Assembly: GCA_009928645.1 (NCBI GenBank)
Contig: SACH01000001.1
Coordinates: 1-56,238, forward strand
DNA length: 56,238 nt
Reading direction: 5' to 3'
Source: Gammaproteobacteria bacterium
GTDB lineage: Bacteria > Pseudomonadota > Gammaproteobacteria > Chromatiales > Chromatiaceae
Shown: piece after piece, positions 1-7,640 of the stretch
How the letters are laid out: each line of letters opens with the position of its first letter
Numbering within the stretch: the stretch's first letter is position 1
Position numbers and translations under genes: made by a program
Notes under the pieces: model-generated
Databases searched by the model: none
The model's input: the letters and a program-made list of their open reading frames with translations, nothing else
What the model was told of the DNA's origin: nothing

Positions 1-250
1 CTACGGCGGGTAGGAGTGGACGTAGCAGCGGGAACAGCTTCAGGAAGGCGCGCTCTTGGAACCGGCCCCAGCGCCCCTTGCGTTCGCTGCTGGACCGTGC
101 ATCGGCGGCGGGTGCCGCGAATCCGCCAGCGCGCTTCTCAATGGGATAGCCGGCCGCTCTCCAGCGGCGGATCAGGAACTCGGCGACGTAATCTTTGCCG
201 GCGGCATCTGTGCCGAGAATCAGAAGGGCGGGCGGTGGAGGGGGTAACAT
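1..250 (-). CDS. P-loop nucleotide kinase-like protein, N-terminal part (runs off window)
   Basis: The reverse strand reads from an ATG at 250 through 83 sense codons to the window edge without a stop. After a proline run the protein has a hydrophobic strand (ALLILGTD) and the P-loop-like GTDAAGKD at about residues 13-20. This resembles the Walker A of thymidylate kinase-like proteins, although the usual Ser/Thr after the Lys is Asp here. The rest is Arg-rich. The gene is downstream of, and co-directional with, the defence island. Only the N-terminus is visible, so the exact family is unknown. Confidence 0.5.
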   Translation of the reverse strand, partial: MLPPPPPALLILGTDAAGKDYVAEFLIRRWRAAGYPIEKRAGGFAAPAADARSSSERKGRWGRFQERAFLKLFPLLRPLLPAV

Positions 251-429
251 CGGGGACTCATTTAGGGCCTACACAGCGATTGGCACGCCGTCAAGGAATA
301 GGAATTCCGGCCGCACGAAGGCTGTAGCCGGAGGAGGTTGGGGGAATCTCCCAATGGGTGAGTTAAGTTTGGGGTTGGCCAGCGTCCGTTGAAGCGCCGC
401 CCAAGCAGGGGATTGCTCCTGCACCCCTT

Positions 430-607
430 GCCTCGCCTTCCCCATGAACGATTCGGATATGCAGGGTGATGTTGCTGACTGGTTGGAACAGGTCCGCCAT
501 CTGCGCCTGGGCAAGCCAAACCGACTCGTCCGCCAAGCGTACTTCGATCTCGATATGGCCGTCATCGGCTGCCTAAACACAGAACGCTCTTTATGGTTAT
601 CGGCCAT
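430..607 (-). pseudogene. RhuM-like (virulence RhuM family) remnant, 5' end only, frameshifted
   Basis: An ATG at 607 opens a RhuM-like start (MADNHKERSVF). The similarity then continues in another frame with AADDGHIEIEVRLADESVWL, followed by AQAQMADLFQ and NITLHIRIVHGEGE. This is the typical N-terminal DNA-binding-like part of the RhuM family: a WL-Q-MA-LF segment followed by an I-x-LHI segment. A frame change near 571 and loss of everything after about residue 55 show that it is dead. The intact paralogue at 7641-8675 shares the VRLADE-VWL block but differs around it, so this is an old paralogue, not a recent copy. Confidence 0.6.
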
Positions 608-663
608 CTAACGCATGCGGCCCATCCTTGGCCGCGCGGCTTGCCTGCTATCAGCTTCCCGCC

Positions 664-1730
664 TCACCAAGGCCTGGATAGCCGCTCCACCACGTCGCGG
701 CGGGACAGGACCCTGGCGCAGCGCTCCCAGCGGTGCTGGTCCGGGTCCAAGGTCGACTGATAGCGAAGCTCGAAGACATCGCGGGCCTGGCGGCGCAGGT
801 GGAGGTACTTGTCCATCATGGCCTCCAGGCGCTCGACGCCCTCGATCCAGTCGTCCTCGATGGTGTCCGGCAGGCCGCCGAAGATATCAAACTTGTCCTT
901 CATGCGGCGCGACAGGACGCGGTAAACCTGCTCGTCCTGGGTATCGGCGTACACCAGGTTGAGCATGTCCACGTTGCGGCGCGCCTGGCCGATGCGTTTG
1001 ATACGCCCCAGGCGCTGTTCCAGCCGGGAAGGATTCCAGGGCAGATCGACGTTGATCAGGGTGCCGAGGGTCTGGAGATTGAGCCCCTCGCAGGCGGCTT
1101 CGGTGGCCAGCACCAGACGCACCCGGCGCTCCTTGACCGCGGCCTTGATCTCCTCGCGCTCCACGGAAGCAAAGTGCTCGCCACGCAGCAGGCCACTCTT
1201 GCCGACGCCGGCATAGACCGCCACCGGCTCCCCGGCCAGCAGGACGGCCAGCTGCCGGGCCAGGGAAAAAGCGGTGTCGTAGTACTGACTGAAGACGATG
1301 CAGCCGTGCTCCAGCCAGGTCCTGCCCTCCGGGCGATGTTCGGTCAGGAAGTACAGCACCGCATTGAGCTTGGGATCGCGAGCCTCGGGGCGGGACAACT
1401 CGCGAATGATCACCTCCAAGTGATCCGCCTCCTCCGGGGTCAGATCGCGCACCGCAGCAGTGCTTCCACCTCCGGCGCGGCCTGGTTCCAGCGCTCCTTG
1501 AGGGCGGTCTCACGCACTTGCCGGGAGACGGCTACGTCCGCGGCATCCAGTTCGCTGTTGCAGACGATCCGCACCAGGGGGATCGCGGCGATCTCCTTCC
1601 CCACCAGTTCGAAAATGGAGCTGCGGAAGTAGCTGGCGATGCGCTTGTAGGACCTGGCGGCCTTGAGCCGATCACGGAGGAAGGCGTGGTCGGGGGGCGC
1701 GCGTAGCGAGGAGAAACGCCGAATGGTCAT
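664..1730 (-). pseudogene. PLD-like nuclease/SF2 helicase, large internal deletion
   Basis: Two parts of one family sit head to tail in different frames. From the ATG at 1730, about 92 residues match the N-terminus of phospholipase-D-domain helicases (RIASYFRSSIFELVG, VRIVCNSELDAADVAV) and stop at 1440. From about 1452 to 664 the next frame gives the helicase C-terminal half: HGCIVFSQYYDTA, LATEAACEGLNLQT, and motif VI-like WNPSRLEQRLGRIKRIGQ. Full-length relatives are about 1,000 residues, so roughly 650-700 residues are missing, including the PLD catalytic HKD, Walker A and DEAH box. The start overlaps the hepT stop by four bases, so it was the last gene of the same operon. ATP hydrolysis by any product is impossible. 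Confidence 0.75.
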
Positions 1731-2107
1731 GCCCCCAACTCGACGATCATCCGGTGGATGGCCTCGGAGAGCGGTTCCACCTCATGGGTGCAGATCCACC
1801 ACACTTGCTCGGCGTCGATATCGAAGTAGCGATGGGCGATCACGTCTCTAAATCCCATGGCACCCTTCCAGTCGATCTCGGGATGAGCGGCGAACAGTGT
1901 GCCGCCTGTTATCTTGTCCAGGTTCTTCAGGGATTCGCCGATGGCGATGAAGAGCATGCATAGTCCGTCCAGCCGTTCTTCGCCTTCCGGAGACGCCGTC
2001 AGTTCCTCGGCATTGGTGATTTGGTGAGAACGATCGCGAATCTTCCGCAAGGCGCCATCGATTTGGTGCAGGATGTCCAGCACCAAGGTCCGGTCATACA
2101 TCAACAC
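1727..2107 (-). CDS. hepT: HepT-like HEPN ribonuclease toxin (DUF86)
   Basis: The 126-residue all-helical protein has the HEPN RX4-6H motif as RDVIAHRYF near residues 90-98. This is the RNase active site of HepT toxins, including the Tyr that the partner modifies. The family pairs with a minimal nucleotidyltransferase (MntA) that inactivates it by AMPylation of the Tyr. The mntA stop lies 14 bases inside this gene, the usual tight coupling. The stop overlaps the start of the broken PLD-helicase gene. Family assignment is secure; the role as phage-defence or plasmid-maintenance toxin is inferred. Confidence 0.88.
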   Translation of the reverse strand: MLMYDRTLVLDILHQIDGALRKIRDRSHQITNAEELTASPEGEERLDGLCMLFIAIGESLKNLDKITGGTLFAAHPEIDWKGAMGFRDVIAHRYFDIDAEQVWWICTHEVEPLSEAIHRMIVELGA

Positions 2108-2387
2108 CCTCCCGCTCGATGCGCTTTCTTAACAAGGGATTCATCCGCTCGCGCAGCCGAACGATATCCACGCGGCGATGCACACGGCCCTCGATGGCCT
2201 CCTTTAGGTGGACGAGCAGATAAGGATTCGGCGATCGGGTTCTGATATAGATATCCAAATCGCTTGCTTCGGTGGCGCCGCCGCGCGCGAAGGAACCGAA
2301 AATGCCCATTTCCTCGATGCCGAGGGAATCGCCCCACTCCCGTTTGATCGCGCGTAAAGTCGTTATCAGGTCGTCGGGGTTGGCCAT
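2094..2387 (-). CDS. mntA: MntA-like nucleotidyltransferase antitoxin
   Basis: The protein carries the minimal nucleotidyltransferase signature GS-x10-DxD as GSFARGGATEASDLDIYI, followed by a third acidic position in RRVDIVRL. In characterised pairs this enzyme transfers AMP to the HepT Tyr and blocks its RNase. I prefer the start at 2387 (MANPDDLI), which gives 97 residues and the normal distance to the GS motif. A start at 2420 is possible, and neither has a clear ribosome-binding site. The 3' end overlaps hepT by 14 bases. Confidence 0.85.
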   Translation of the reverse strand: MANPDDLITTLRAIKREWGDSLGIEEMGIFGSFARGGATEASDLDIYIRTRSPNPYLLVHLKEAIEGRVHRRVDIVRLRERMNPLLRKRIEREGVDV

Positions 2388-2434
2388 GGCTGGGAAGGGA
2401 GTGCCCGGTGTGGTTTGCATGGGCCACGGCTCGT

Positions 2435-2887
2435 TCAGGGCTGACGCTCAAATTCCAGCCTGCCCGCCTCCTGGTAAAGGTCGGCCAGGATCGATTCAGC
2501 CTTTTCGTAGAGTTCCCGAAGCCGTGGCTCCCGCCGCATCAGCGGATGACTGCCAACGAACTGATAAAGATAGTCCAGCGCAACCGAGGCCCGGTCCATC
2601 AGCTCAAAGTAATGGCCCTCGTTGATCGGTTGATCATCCTTGTCTTCGATCAAAACCTCGCGCCCTGCGACAGTCCGTACTTCGAGTATCGGCCGGCGAA
2701 ACGCCTGTAGAAACCAGCGCACATCTTCCCGTAATTCAGCGGGAGACTCCCCATGCGGGGCGACCGGGTTGGCGGTCCAGCCCTCAATGGCCCCTTCATC
2801 CGTGTAGTAGACCTCATGCAGGTCATAGGATACGGCGTCCGTATCAGGCCAGGGCTTACGTATCACCCGGTGATTCCAATGTGACAT
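2435..2887 (-). CDS. hypothetical protein in defence island
   Basis: The start at 2887 is fixed by a strong ribosome-binding site (GAGGAG, about 9 bases upstream). The product has 150 residues and starts MSHWNHRVIRKPWPDTDAVS. The sequence is mixed, acidic and soluble, with an N-terminal beta-like part (Tyr-rich, VSYDLHEVYYTDEGAIEGW) and a helical C-terminal half rich in Leu, Arg and Glu. There is no signal peptide or membrane segment. I recognise no family. The gene ends 47 bases before mntA and follows the interrupted gene at 3042-3257. Confidence 0.7.
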   Translation of the reverse strand: MSHWNHRVIRKPWPDTDAVSYDLHEVYYTDEGAIEGWTANPVAPHGESPAELREDVRWFLQAFRRPILEVRTVAGREVLIEDKDDQPINEGHYFELMDRASVALDYLYQFVGSHPLMRREPRLRELYEKAESILADLYQEAGRLEFERQP

Positions 2888-3041
2888 AGCCTTTAACTCC
2901 TCAGGGTTGATCGCGCCCTTTCGGTGATGGCACCCAGGGTGCGGTGAGCTGGAGAATCGCACCGTACGGAAAAAGTGTGGTTCCTTTGTCACCGGACTCT
3001 TTAGCCGACCGCAATGGCTGCGCGGAAAGTGGTTCGCCAGT

Positions 3042-3257
3042 TCACCGGCGTACCCGACTCACTGGTTGCGAACCCAGTTCGCGCAACAAAGTAACGACGC
3101 CGGCCTCTTCTGGGCGCGGTGTTTCGAGTTGTCTTTCCAGGTAGCCGGCTAGTTCGATGGCCAGGTCCCTCTGGCTGTAGTTGCCTTACACCACCGGGGT
3201 GTTCAAGGCAAAAGGACGCAGCACCTCGTTGCCGTCAATACTTCTTGCCAGATCCAT
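3042..3257 (-). pseudogene. interrupted small gene downstream of the HerA-type ATPase
   Basis: Starting at the ATG at 3257, the frame reads MDLARSIDGNEVLRPFALN, then TPVV and a TAA at 3186-3188. It continues in the same frame with GNYSQRDLAIELAGYLERQL, then about 25 more residues to a TGA at 3042. Both halves look like real protein (amphipathic helix, normal codon use), so the TAA most likely interrupts a roughly 71-residue gene. The start lies 23 bases after the ATPase stop, in operon spacing. The reading could also extend a few codons upstream (CKQVYAL). No family recognised; a sequencing error or programmed readthrough cannot be excluded. Confidence 0.4.
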
Positions 3258-3279
3258 CAGGGCATAGACTTGCTTACAA

Positions 3280-4809
3280 TCACGAGTAGCTCTTGTAGAA
3301 CGCCTCTGCCTCGAACTTGACGAAATCTTCCGTCTTGTTTTGGCTCCGAGCGACGACCTGCCAGGGCTCCAGTCGGGCAATCTCGGTTTGGAGCTCCTTT
3401 GCCGTCTTCGCACTGCACCCCAGGATATCCTGAACCGACGACGCGGCTACTCCATCGCATTGGAAGATGTAGGCGAACTCCAGCAGCTCTTGGAAATTGA
3501 AGAACTTCTGCTGGTAATCGTTTGGCGATTGACTGGCGAAAAAGACAACCACACCCTTGGAACGCCCCTCGCGGATAATGCGCTCGAGGAAGATATTTCT
3601 CTGGCTGAGATAGTTGTGCGCCTCGTCGATCACCAGGATTGTCCGGATCGTCCGCCGCCCATCCATGACCGGGCTGTCGGGGAGGGTCGCCATTTCCTTG
3701 TATAGGCGCTCGATGACCAGATAGGCCACCAGCTCCTTAAGCACGGGCATCGCATGAACGTCGATGAGTATCGTCCGGTTAGAGACACGCTCCATCGGAG
3801 GCGTCTCACTGCCATGCCGCCAGAACAGCTCAAAATCGGAGAGGTCTCGCAGCACCTCGATCAAGCTGTCGTCTTTCTTCCCGTCTTCCTCGTAGGCGGT
3901 AGCGGCAATCTCCAGCACGTCTGGAAAATCAGGGAACGGCATTGGCGTCGCCGCGCGCTTCGCATAGGCCGCGCGAATCGCCTCGGTCAGAGCACCTTTC
4001 TGAACAACCCCCAACTTGCTGCTGATCGAGGCGAAGCTCTCGGCCTTTTCGCGCGCCGACACGTTGATGGTCTGCTCGTCGTACGCAGGTAGGATGAAGG
4101 GGTTGATCGGCAGGCTTTGACGACCCTGAAGCAAGCGAAATGGCTGCACCCGGGCCAGTTCCAGAAACCGCTGGTTGTCGACCACGTCGCCCTTGTAGTC
4201 GAAGTAGATGAAGTTGGTCTGAAAACTCGACTGCACGCGGATGTCGGTCAGGATCTTCAGTAAGAACTGGGTCTTGCCGACACCGGGCTTGCCCATGATG
4301 GCCAGGTGGGAGTTGGCGTGCCTGGTAGTGTTGTTCAGCTCGAGGATCAACTCCTGCCGCTGTAAGAGGGTGCGGCCAATGAAGATATCAAGCCCCGCAC
4401 CCAGTTGCTCACGCCGCCCGGCGAACTCTACCTCATCAGCGAGCCTGGCGATTAGTCCCTCGCCACTGCGACCGCCCTCTTGAAACATCGCCGCCAACAG
4501 CCCCGCGCCATGGTCGATATGGCTCTTGATAATCGAGCGGTTGGAGAATAGCTCATCCTCACTGAGCTCCCGCCTGTTATAGAGATGGGCAATCAGCGTT
4601 CGGATAAAGACCTCGTCTTCGCCAAAAAACGTGGGACGCTTGAGCTCTCCCCCGTTGAAGCTGATGCTCGGCGTGACACCCGAGCCGACCTTGACCAGGG
4701 ACAGTGCGAAGGCGATTCGCGCGAGGGTGGCCTTCTCCAGCTTGGTCTCGAAGCGAAGCGCACTGAGCACCTCGTCTGCCTCGCTGGATGTATAGAGCCG
4801 ATCAGCCAT
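3280..4809 (-). CDS. DndE-like domain fused to HerA/DUF87-type ATPase
   Basis: The 509-residue protein has two parts. Residues 1-80 (TSSEADEVLSALRFETKLE, then RIAFALSLVK) resemble DndE, the small DNA-binding protein of DNA phosphorothioation systems. Residues 135-509 form a HerA/FtsK-like ATPase with Walker A GKPGVGKTQ (173-181), Walker B ILVIDEAHNYLS (391-402) and an Arg-finger-like segment (IIREGRSKG). HerA proteins form hexamers that pump DNA. I chose the start at 4809 because it has GGGAGGG at good spacing. It overlaps the DndD-like gene by 8 bases, which suggests the two are made together. The fusion is unlike classical DndE (a stand-alone protein of about 110-130 residues). Confidence 0.8.
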   Translation of the reverse strand: MADRLYTSSEADEVLSALRFETKLEKATLARIAFALSLVKVGSGVTPSISFNGGELKRPTFFGEDEVFIRTLIAHLYNRRELSEDELFSNRSIIKSHIDHGAGLLAAMFQEGGRSGEGLIARLADEVEFAGRREQLGAGLDIFIGRTLLQRQELILELNNTTRHANSHLAIMGKPGVGKTQFLLKILTDIRVQSSFQTNFIYFDYKGDVVDNQRFLELARVQPFRLLQGRQSLPINPFILPAYDEQTINVSAREKAESFASISSKLGVVQKGALTEAIRAAYAKRAATPMPFPDFPDVLEIAATAYEEDGKKDDSLIEVLRDLSDFELFWRHGSETPPMERVSNRTILIDVHAMPVLKELVAYLVIERLYKEMATLPDSPVMDGRRTIRTILVIDEAHNYLSQRNIFLERIIREGRSKGVVVFFASQSPNDYQQKFFNFQELLEFAYIFQCDGVAASSVQDILGCSAKTAKELQTEIARLEPWQVVARSQNKTEDFVKFEAEAFYKSYS

Positions 4810-6802
4810 GATTGCCCTCCCAGAAATAGCCACTGCGGAAGGTCGTCAGCTCCTGGCGCTGATCGAACTCCAGGATCGCCGCGCCGCTGAGTCTGGGCTT
4901 CAAGGCGCGGTAGTAGTCGGTATCGATCTCGGTATCCGTGGACAGGATCACCACCTGCTCACCGGCATTCGGAAAGTAGTTGTTAACGATGTTGTCGCGG
5001 TGCGTGCTATCGAGTCGGGACAGGGGCGTATCGACGATGATCGGGAGCTTGAGCTCGCTGGTTTGGGCCAGCCCCCAGAGCAGCGAGACCGCGAAGACCT
5101 CCTTTTCTCCCGCGGACATCGCCGATTTGCGAATCTCGTGTCCGTTGCGGTCCGTGATGCGTACCTCATAGGTCTTGTCGTCGATGACGATGTCCTTTAT
5201 CAGCCCGCTGCGACTGGACAGTAGCCTGTACATCTCGAAGGTCTTCTCCTGAAGCATATGGACCTTGCTCTTGCGCAGCCGCACGACGAATTGATTGAGC
5301 ACGCTTGCGATGGCGTCGCACTCCTCGATGAAATCTGCCTTTTCCTTCGAGACGTTGTGTTTCTCGTAGAGCTTTTCGATCTCGACCTCGATCTCGCCGA
5401 TCCGCTTCTCGAGCCGCAGGATCTCTTCCTCCAGCAGCCGCAACTGCTCGGACTTTCGACCGATCTGGGTCGAGCATCCCTCCATCTCTGCCTGCAGCTC
5501 ATCGAACAGGGCGCCTTCGCTCGGGGTCAGCCCACCGATCTGGCCAAGCCCCTCCAGTTGGCTCAGTTGGTTTTCGAGCACTCGCACCTCGTCCAGCAAG
5601 GGATTCAACAAGAAGATATCGCTGGACTCCAGTGACTCCATGCGGTTCAAGACCCGAGCCGCGTCCCGGTCGGATAGGTCCAGCACCTTGTCCTGATCCG
5701 TCCCCGGCTCACCTTCCTTCAACAGGCGAAAGATGCGCCGTTCCAGCTCGGCCATACGCTCCGGGGAAAGCCGCTCGGTGTAGATGGGCTCCGGCTCCTC
5801 GACGACGCGGACGATGCGCTTGGCCAGCGCTGCCGCGTTCTCTCGGATCGCCTCGCTGCTGGCTGATTCTCGCTCGGCCTCGATTTGCAGCCGGATGCCG
5901 GCGAACAGCTTGCCGGCGATGCTGAAGGGAAGGGCCTTTTCGCACAGCGCGCGGATCTCGCTCTCCACCTGAGCCAGGCGATTGGCTGTCTGGATCCGCT
6001 TCTTCTCCTGCTCGCGCATCGCCTCGCGGGAATCCGGCTCCGTATTGAAGGTGGCCTGGAAGCGCTTCTTCGCCTCTTCCAGTCGCGCCTTGAAGCCTTC
6101 CAGCTCCGATTGCAGGTCCTCGCGGTCCTTGCGCTTGCGCTGGAGCTTGCTGCGCTCCCGCTTTAGCTCACTCTGCTTGAACTCCAGGTCCTCATCCGAG
6201 ATGGCGACAAAGCCTTTACGCTCCTCCTGCTTGATATAGGCGATGTCCATAGCCAGGCGGTTGATGTACTGGATGCCCAAGGCCGCCTCCAGGGAGGACT
6301 TGAGGCGTACCTCGGAATGATCGTCCGCCGCGATCTCCTGGATCTTTTCCCCATCGAAGAAAAAGAATTGGGTGATACTCGGGGGGATCGTGGCGCGGAT
6401 GAAGTCCTGCCAGATCTCCTGGCTCTGCACGGATACGCGCTTACCGTCGCGCACCACCACTAACCGCTCGGTCAGGTCTCGCGGTCTGGGGTCGCTCGTG
6501 GCCCCGGCGGTCCATGAGCGTTTGACGATCAGCTCGGAGCCGTCGTCCATCTCCATGACCAGCTCAAAGGTGACATTGGCGTTGCCCTTCGCCTTTTCGC
6601 GACGGTTGATGTTGCGGAAGATCTCGTCGACCTTGGCGCCATAGAGGCAATAGGTGACGGCCTCCATGATTGAGGTCTTACCGGCCCCGTTCATGCCGCC
6701 GATCAGGAAGATGCTGCGGCCGTTCTCGCCCTCGGGAAAGACGATCTCCGTGGGGAACTGGAAGGACTTGTAGTTCTCGATGACCAGCTTGCGGAACTTC
6801 AT
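4802..6802 (-). CDS. DndD-like SMC/Rad50-type ATPase
   Basis: The 666-residue protein starts MKFRKLVIENYKSFQ, the classic N-terminal ABC half of DndD and Rad50-like ATPases. It has Walker A GGMNGAGKTS (35-44) and a Q-loop region IQEIA. Two long coiled-coil arms (about 190-290 and 415-500) are rich in Glu, Lys, Arg and Leu. The C-terminal half has the ABC signature SAGEKEVFAVSLLWG and Walker B/D-loop PIIVDTPLSRLD. DndD proteins hydrolyse ATP and are thought to nick or restructure DNA during phosphorothioation. Here there is no DndC or DndA nearby, so the partner is probably the adjacent methylase. Translationally coupled on both sides (4-base and 8-base overlaps). Confidence 0.85.
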   Translation of the reverse strand: MKFRKLVIENYKSFQFPTEIVFPEGENGRSIFLIGGMNGAGKTSIMEAVTYCLYGAKVDEIFRNINRREKAKGNANVTFELVMEMDDGSELIVKRSWTAGATSDPRPRDLTERLVVVRDGKRVSVQSQEIWQDFIRATIPPSITQFFFFDGEKIQEIAADDHSEVRLKSSLEAALGIQYINRLAMDIAYIKQEERKGFVAISDEDLEFKQSELKRERSKLQRKRKDREDLQSELEGFKARLEEAKKRFQATFNTEPDSREAMREQEKKRIQTANRLAQVESEIRALCEKALPFSIAGKLFAGIRLQIEAERESASSEAIRENAAALAKRIVRVVEEPEPIYTERLSPERMAELERRIFRLLKEGEPGTDQDKVLDLSDRDAARVLNRMESLESSDIFLLNPLLDEVRVLENQLSQLEGLGQIGGLTPSEGALFDELQAEMEGCSTQIGRKSEQLRLLEEEILRLEKRIGEIEVEIEKLYEKHNVSKEKADFIEECDAIASVLNQFVVRLRKSKVHMLQEKTFEMYRLLSSRSGLIKDIVIDDKTYEVRITDRNGHEIRKSAMSAGEKEVFAVSLLWGLAQTSELKLPIIVDTPLSRLDSTHRDNIVNNYFPNAGEQVVILSTDTEIDTDYYRALKPRLSGAAILEFDQRQELTTFRSGYFWEGNHG

Positions 6803-7437
6803 CGGTTGTCCTCGCTCAGCTCCCAGACGCCGCGGGGTGAATCACCGCACAGGAGTCCGTTCTGCACCATTTGGTAACGCTCCCATTTGGCGTTGTTTTG
6901 CCAGGCGGGCTCGCTGGTAGCCTCCCGCCAGACCAGGTCACCAGGCAAAAGCTTTCCGTCAAGTTGTCGGGCCATCTCCTCGATCACGTCGGACACTTTT
7001 GCTTTACCGCCAAGCCGTTTAAGCGCCAGGATGATCTGCTCACGCAAGACTTCCTTGGCCGTCTTGGGAAGCTTCGATCTTTTGATACGCGGCTTGGCTT
7101 CCGCGGTCTTGGTATCAGCCTGCCCGATACGCTGGCGCAGATCAGAGAGGATCTCCGTAAGCTCGTCCGTCAACTGCGCGAGTGCCTGCCGGGCCTCTCG
7201 ATGCACCGCGATGGCCGCCGCGATCCGGGTCTTCTCGGCGCGCAACGGCCCGGGGACCGGGACGCCGGCCTTTTCGAGCTGCTCGACGGCCTTGGCGATG
7301 GCCCGCAGTTGCACCTCCTGCTCGGCAACCGGAATCTCCACGGCACCCGAATCGAGATACTCGATCAGGTCCCGGAGCGCCTCCAGCAGCAGGCTCGGGT
7401 CGCGCGTCAGGGGCTGGATATCGCTCGTGTCGGTCAT
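6799..7437 (-). CDS. winged-helix-like protein of the defence operon
   Basis: The 212-residue protein has a helical N-terminal half with coiled-coil character (about 20-115), a basic linker (KPRIKRSKLPKT), and a C-terminal domain. The latter reads VLREQIILALKRLGGKAKVS, then DVIEEMA, then WQNNAKWERYQMVQNGLL and GVWELSE. That pattern (helix, turn, 'W-x4-R-Y-x-MVQ-GLL' wing and final WELS strand) is like the Mrr N-terminal winged helix that binds DNA or modified DNA. It overlaps the DndD-like gene by 4 bases and the upstream 63-residue gene by 1. It may tether the ATPases to target DNA; that is inference. Confidence 0.7.
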   Translation of the reverse strand: MTDTSDIQPLTRDPSLLLEALRDLIEYLDSGAVEIPVAEQEVQLRAIAKAVEQLEKAGVPVPGPLRAEKTRIAAAIAVHREARQALAQLTDELTEILSDLRQRIGQADTKTAEAKPRIKRSKLPKTAKEVLREQIILALKRLGGKAKVSDVIEEMARQLDGKLLPGDLVWREATSEPAWQNNAKWERYQMVQNGLLCGDSPRGVWELSEDNR

Positions 7438-7628
7438 TATTCGGCCTCAAGGTCGGCGGAGAACTGCGTCTTCAGGATGTCTCTCAGGGCATCGTAGACT
7501 CCGGTCCGCCGGTCCTTTAGCTCGTAATCCCGCACGGTCTCCAGTAGCTTCAGCACCTTCTCGGTGCTGACCCCATGTTGCTCGCAGAGCTCCCGCAACA
7601 GTTGCTGATCGTCATCGGCCAATGTCAT
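7437..7628 (-). CDS. 63-residue protein, DNA modification system-associated small protein type
   Basis: The small acidic protein (MTLADDDQQLLRELCEQHGV, then VLKLLETVRDYELKDRRTGV) is predicted to be all-helical and ends in ILKTQFSADLEAE. The 'CEQHGVS..KV.KLL..VRDYE.KDRR.G.Y..L..IL' pattern recurs in small proteins next to DndD-like and methylase genes, as I recall. Its stop and the next start share one base (TAATG). Function unknown; it is probably an adaptor or subunit. Confidence 0.72.
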   Translation of the reverse strand: MTLADDDQQLLRELCEQHGVSTEKVLKLLETVRDYELKDRRTGVYDALRDILKTQFSADLEAE

Positions 7629-7640
7629 GAGGGCTTCTCC

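Noticed and set aside
3280-6802. Classical phosphorothioate (Dnd) system
   Set aside because: DndD- and DndE-like parts are present, but no cysteine desulfurase and no PAPS reductase-like DndC gene is in the window.
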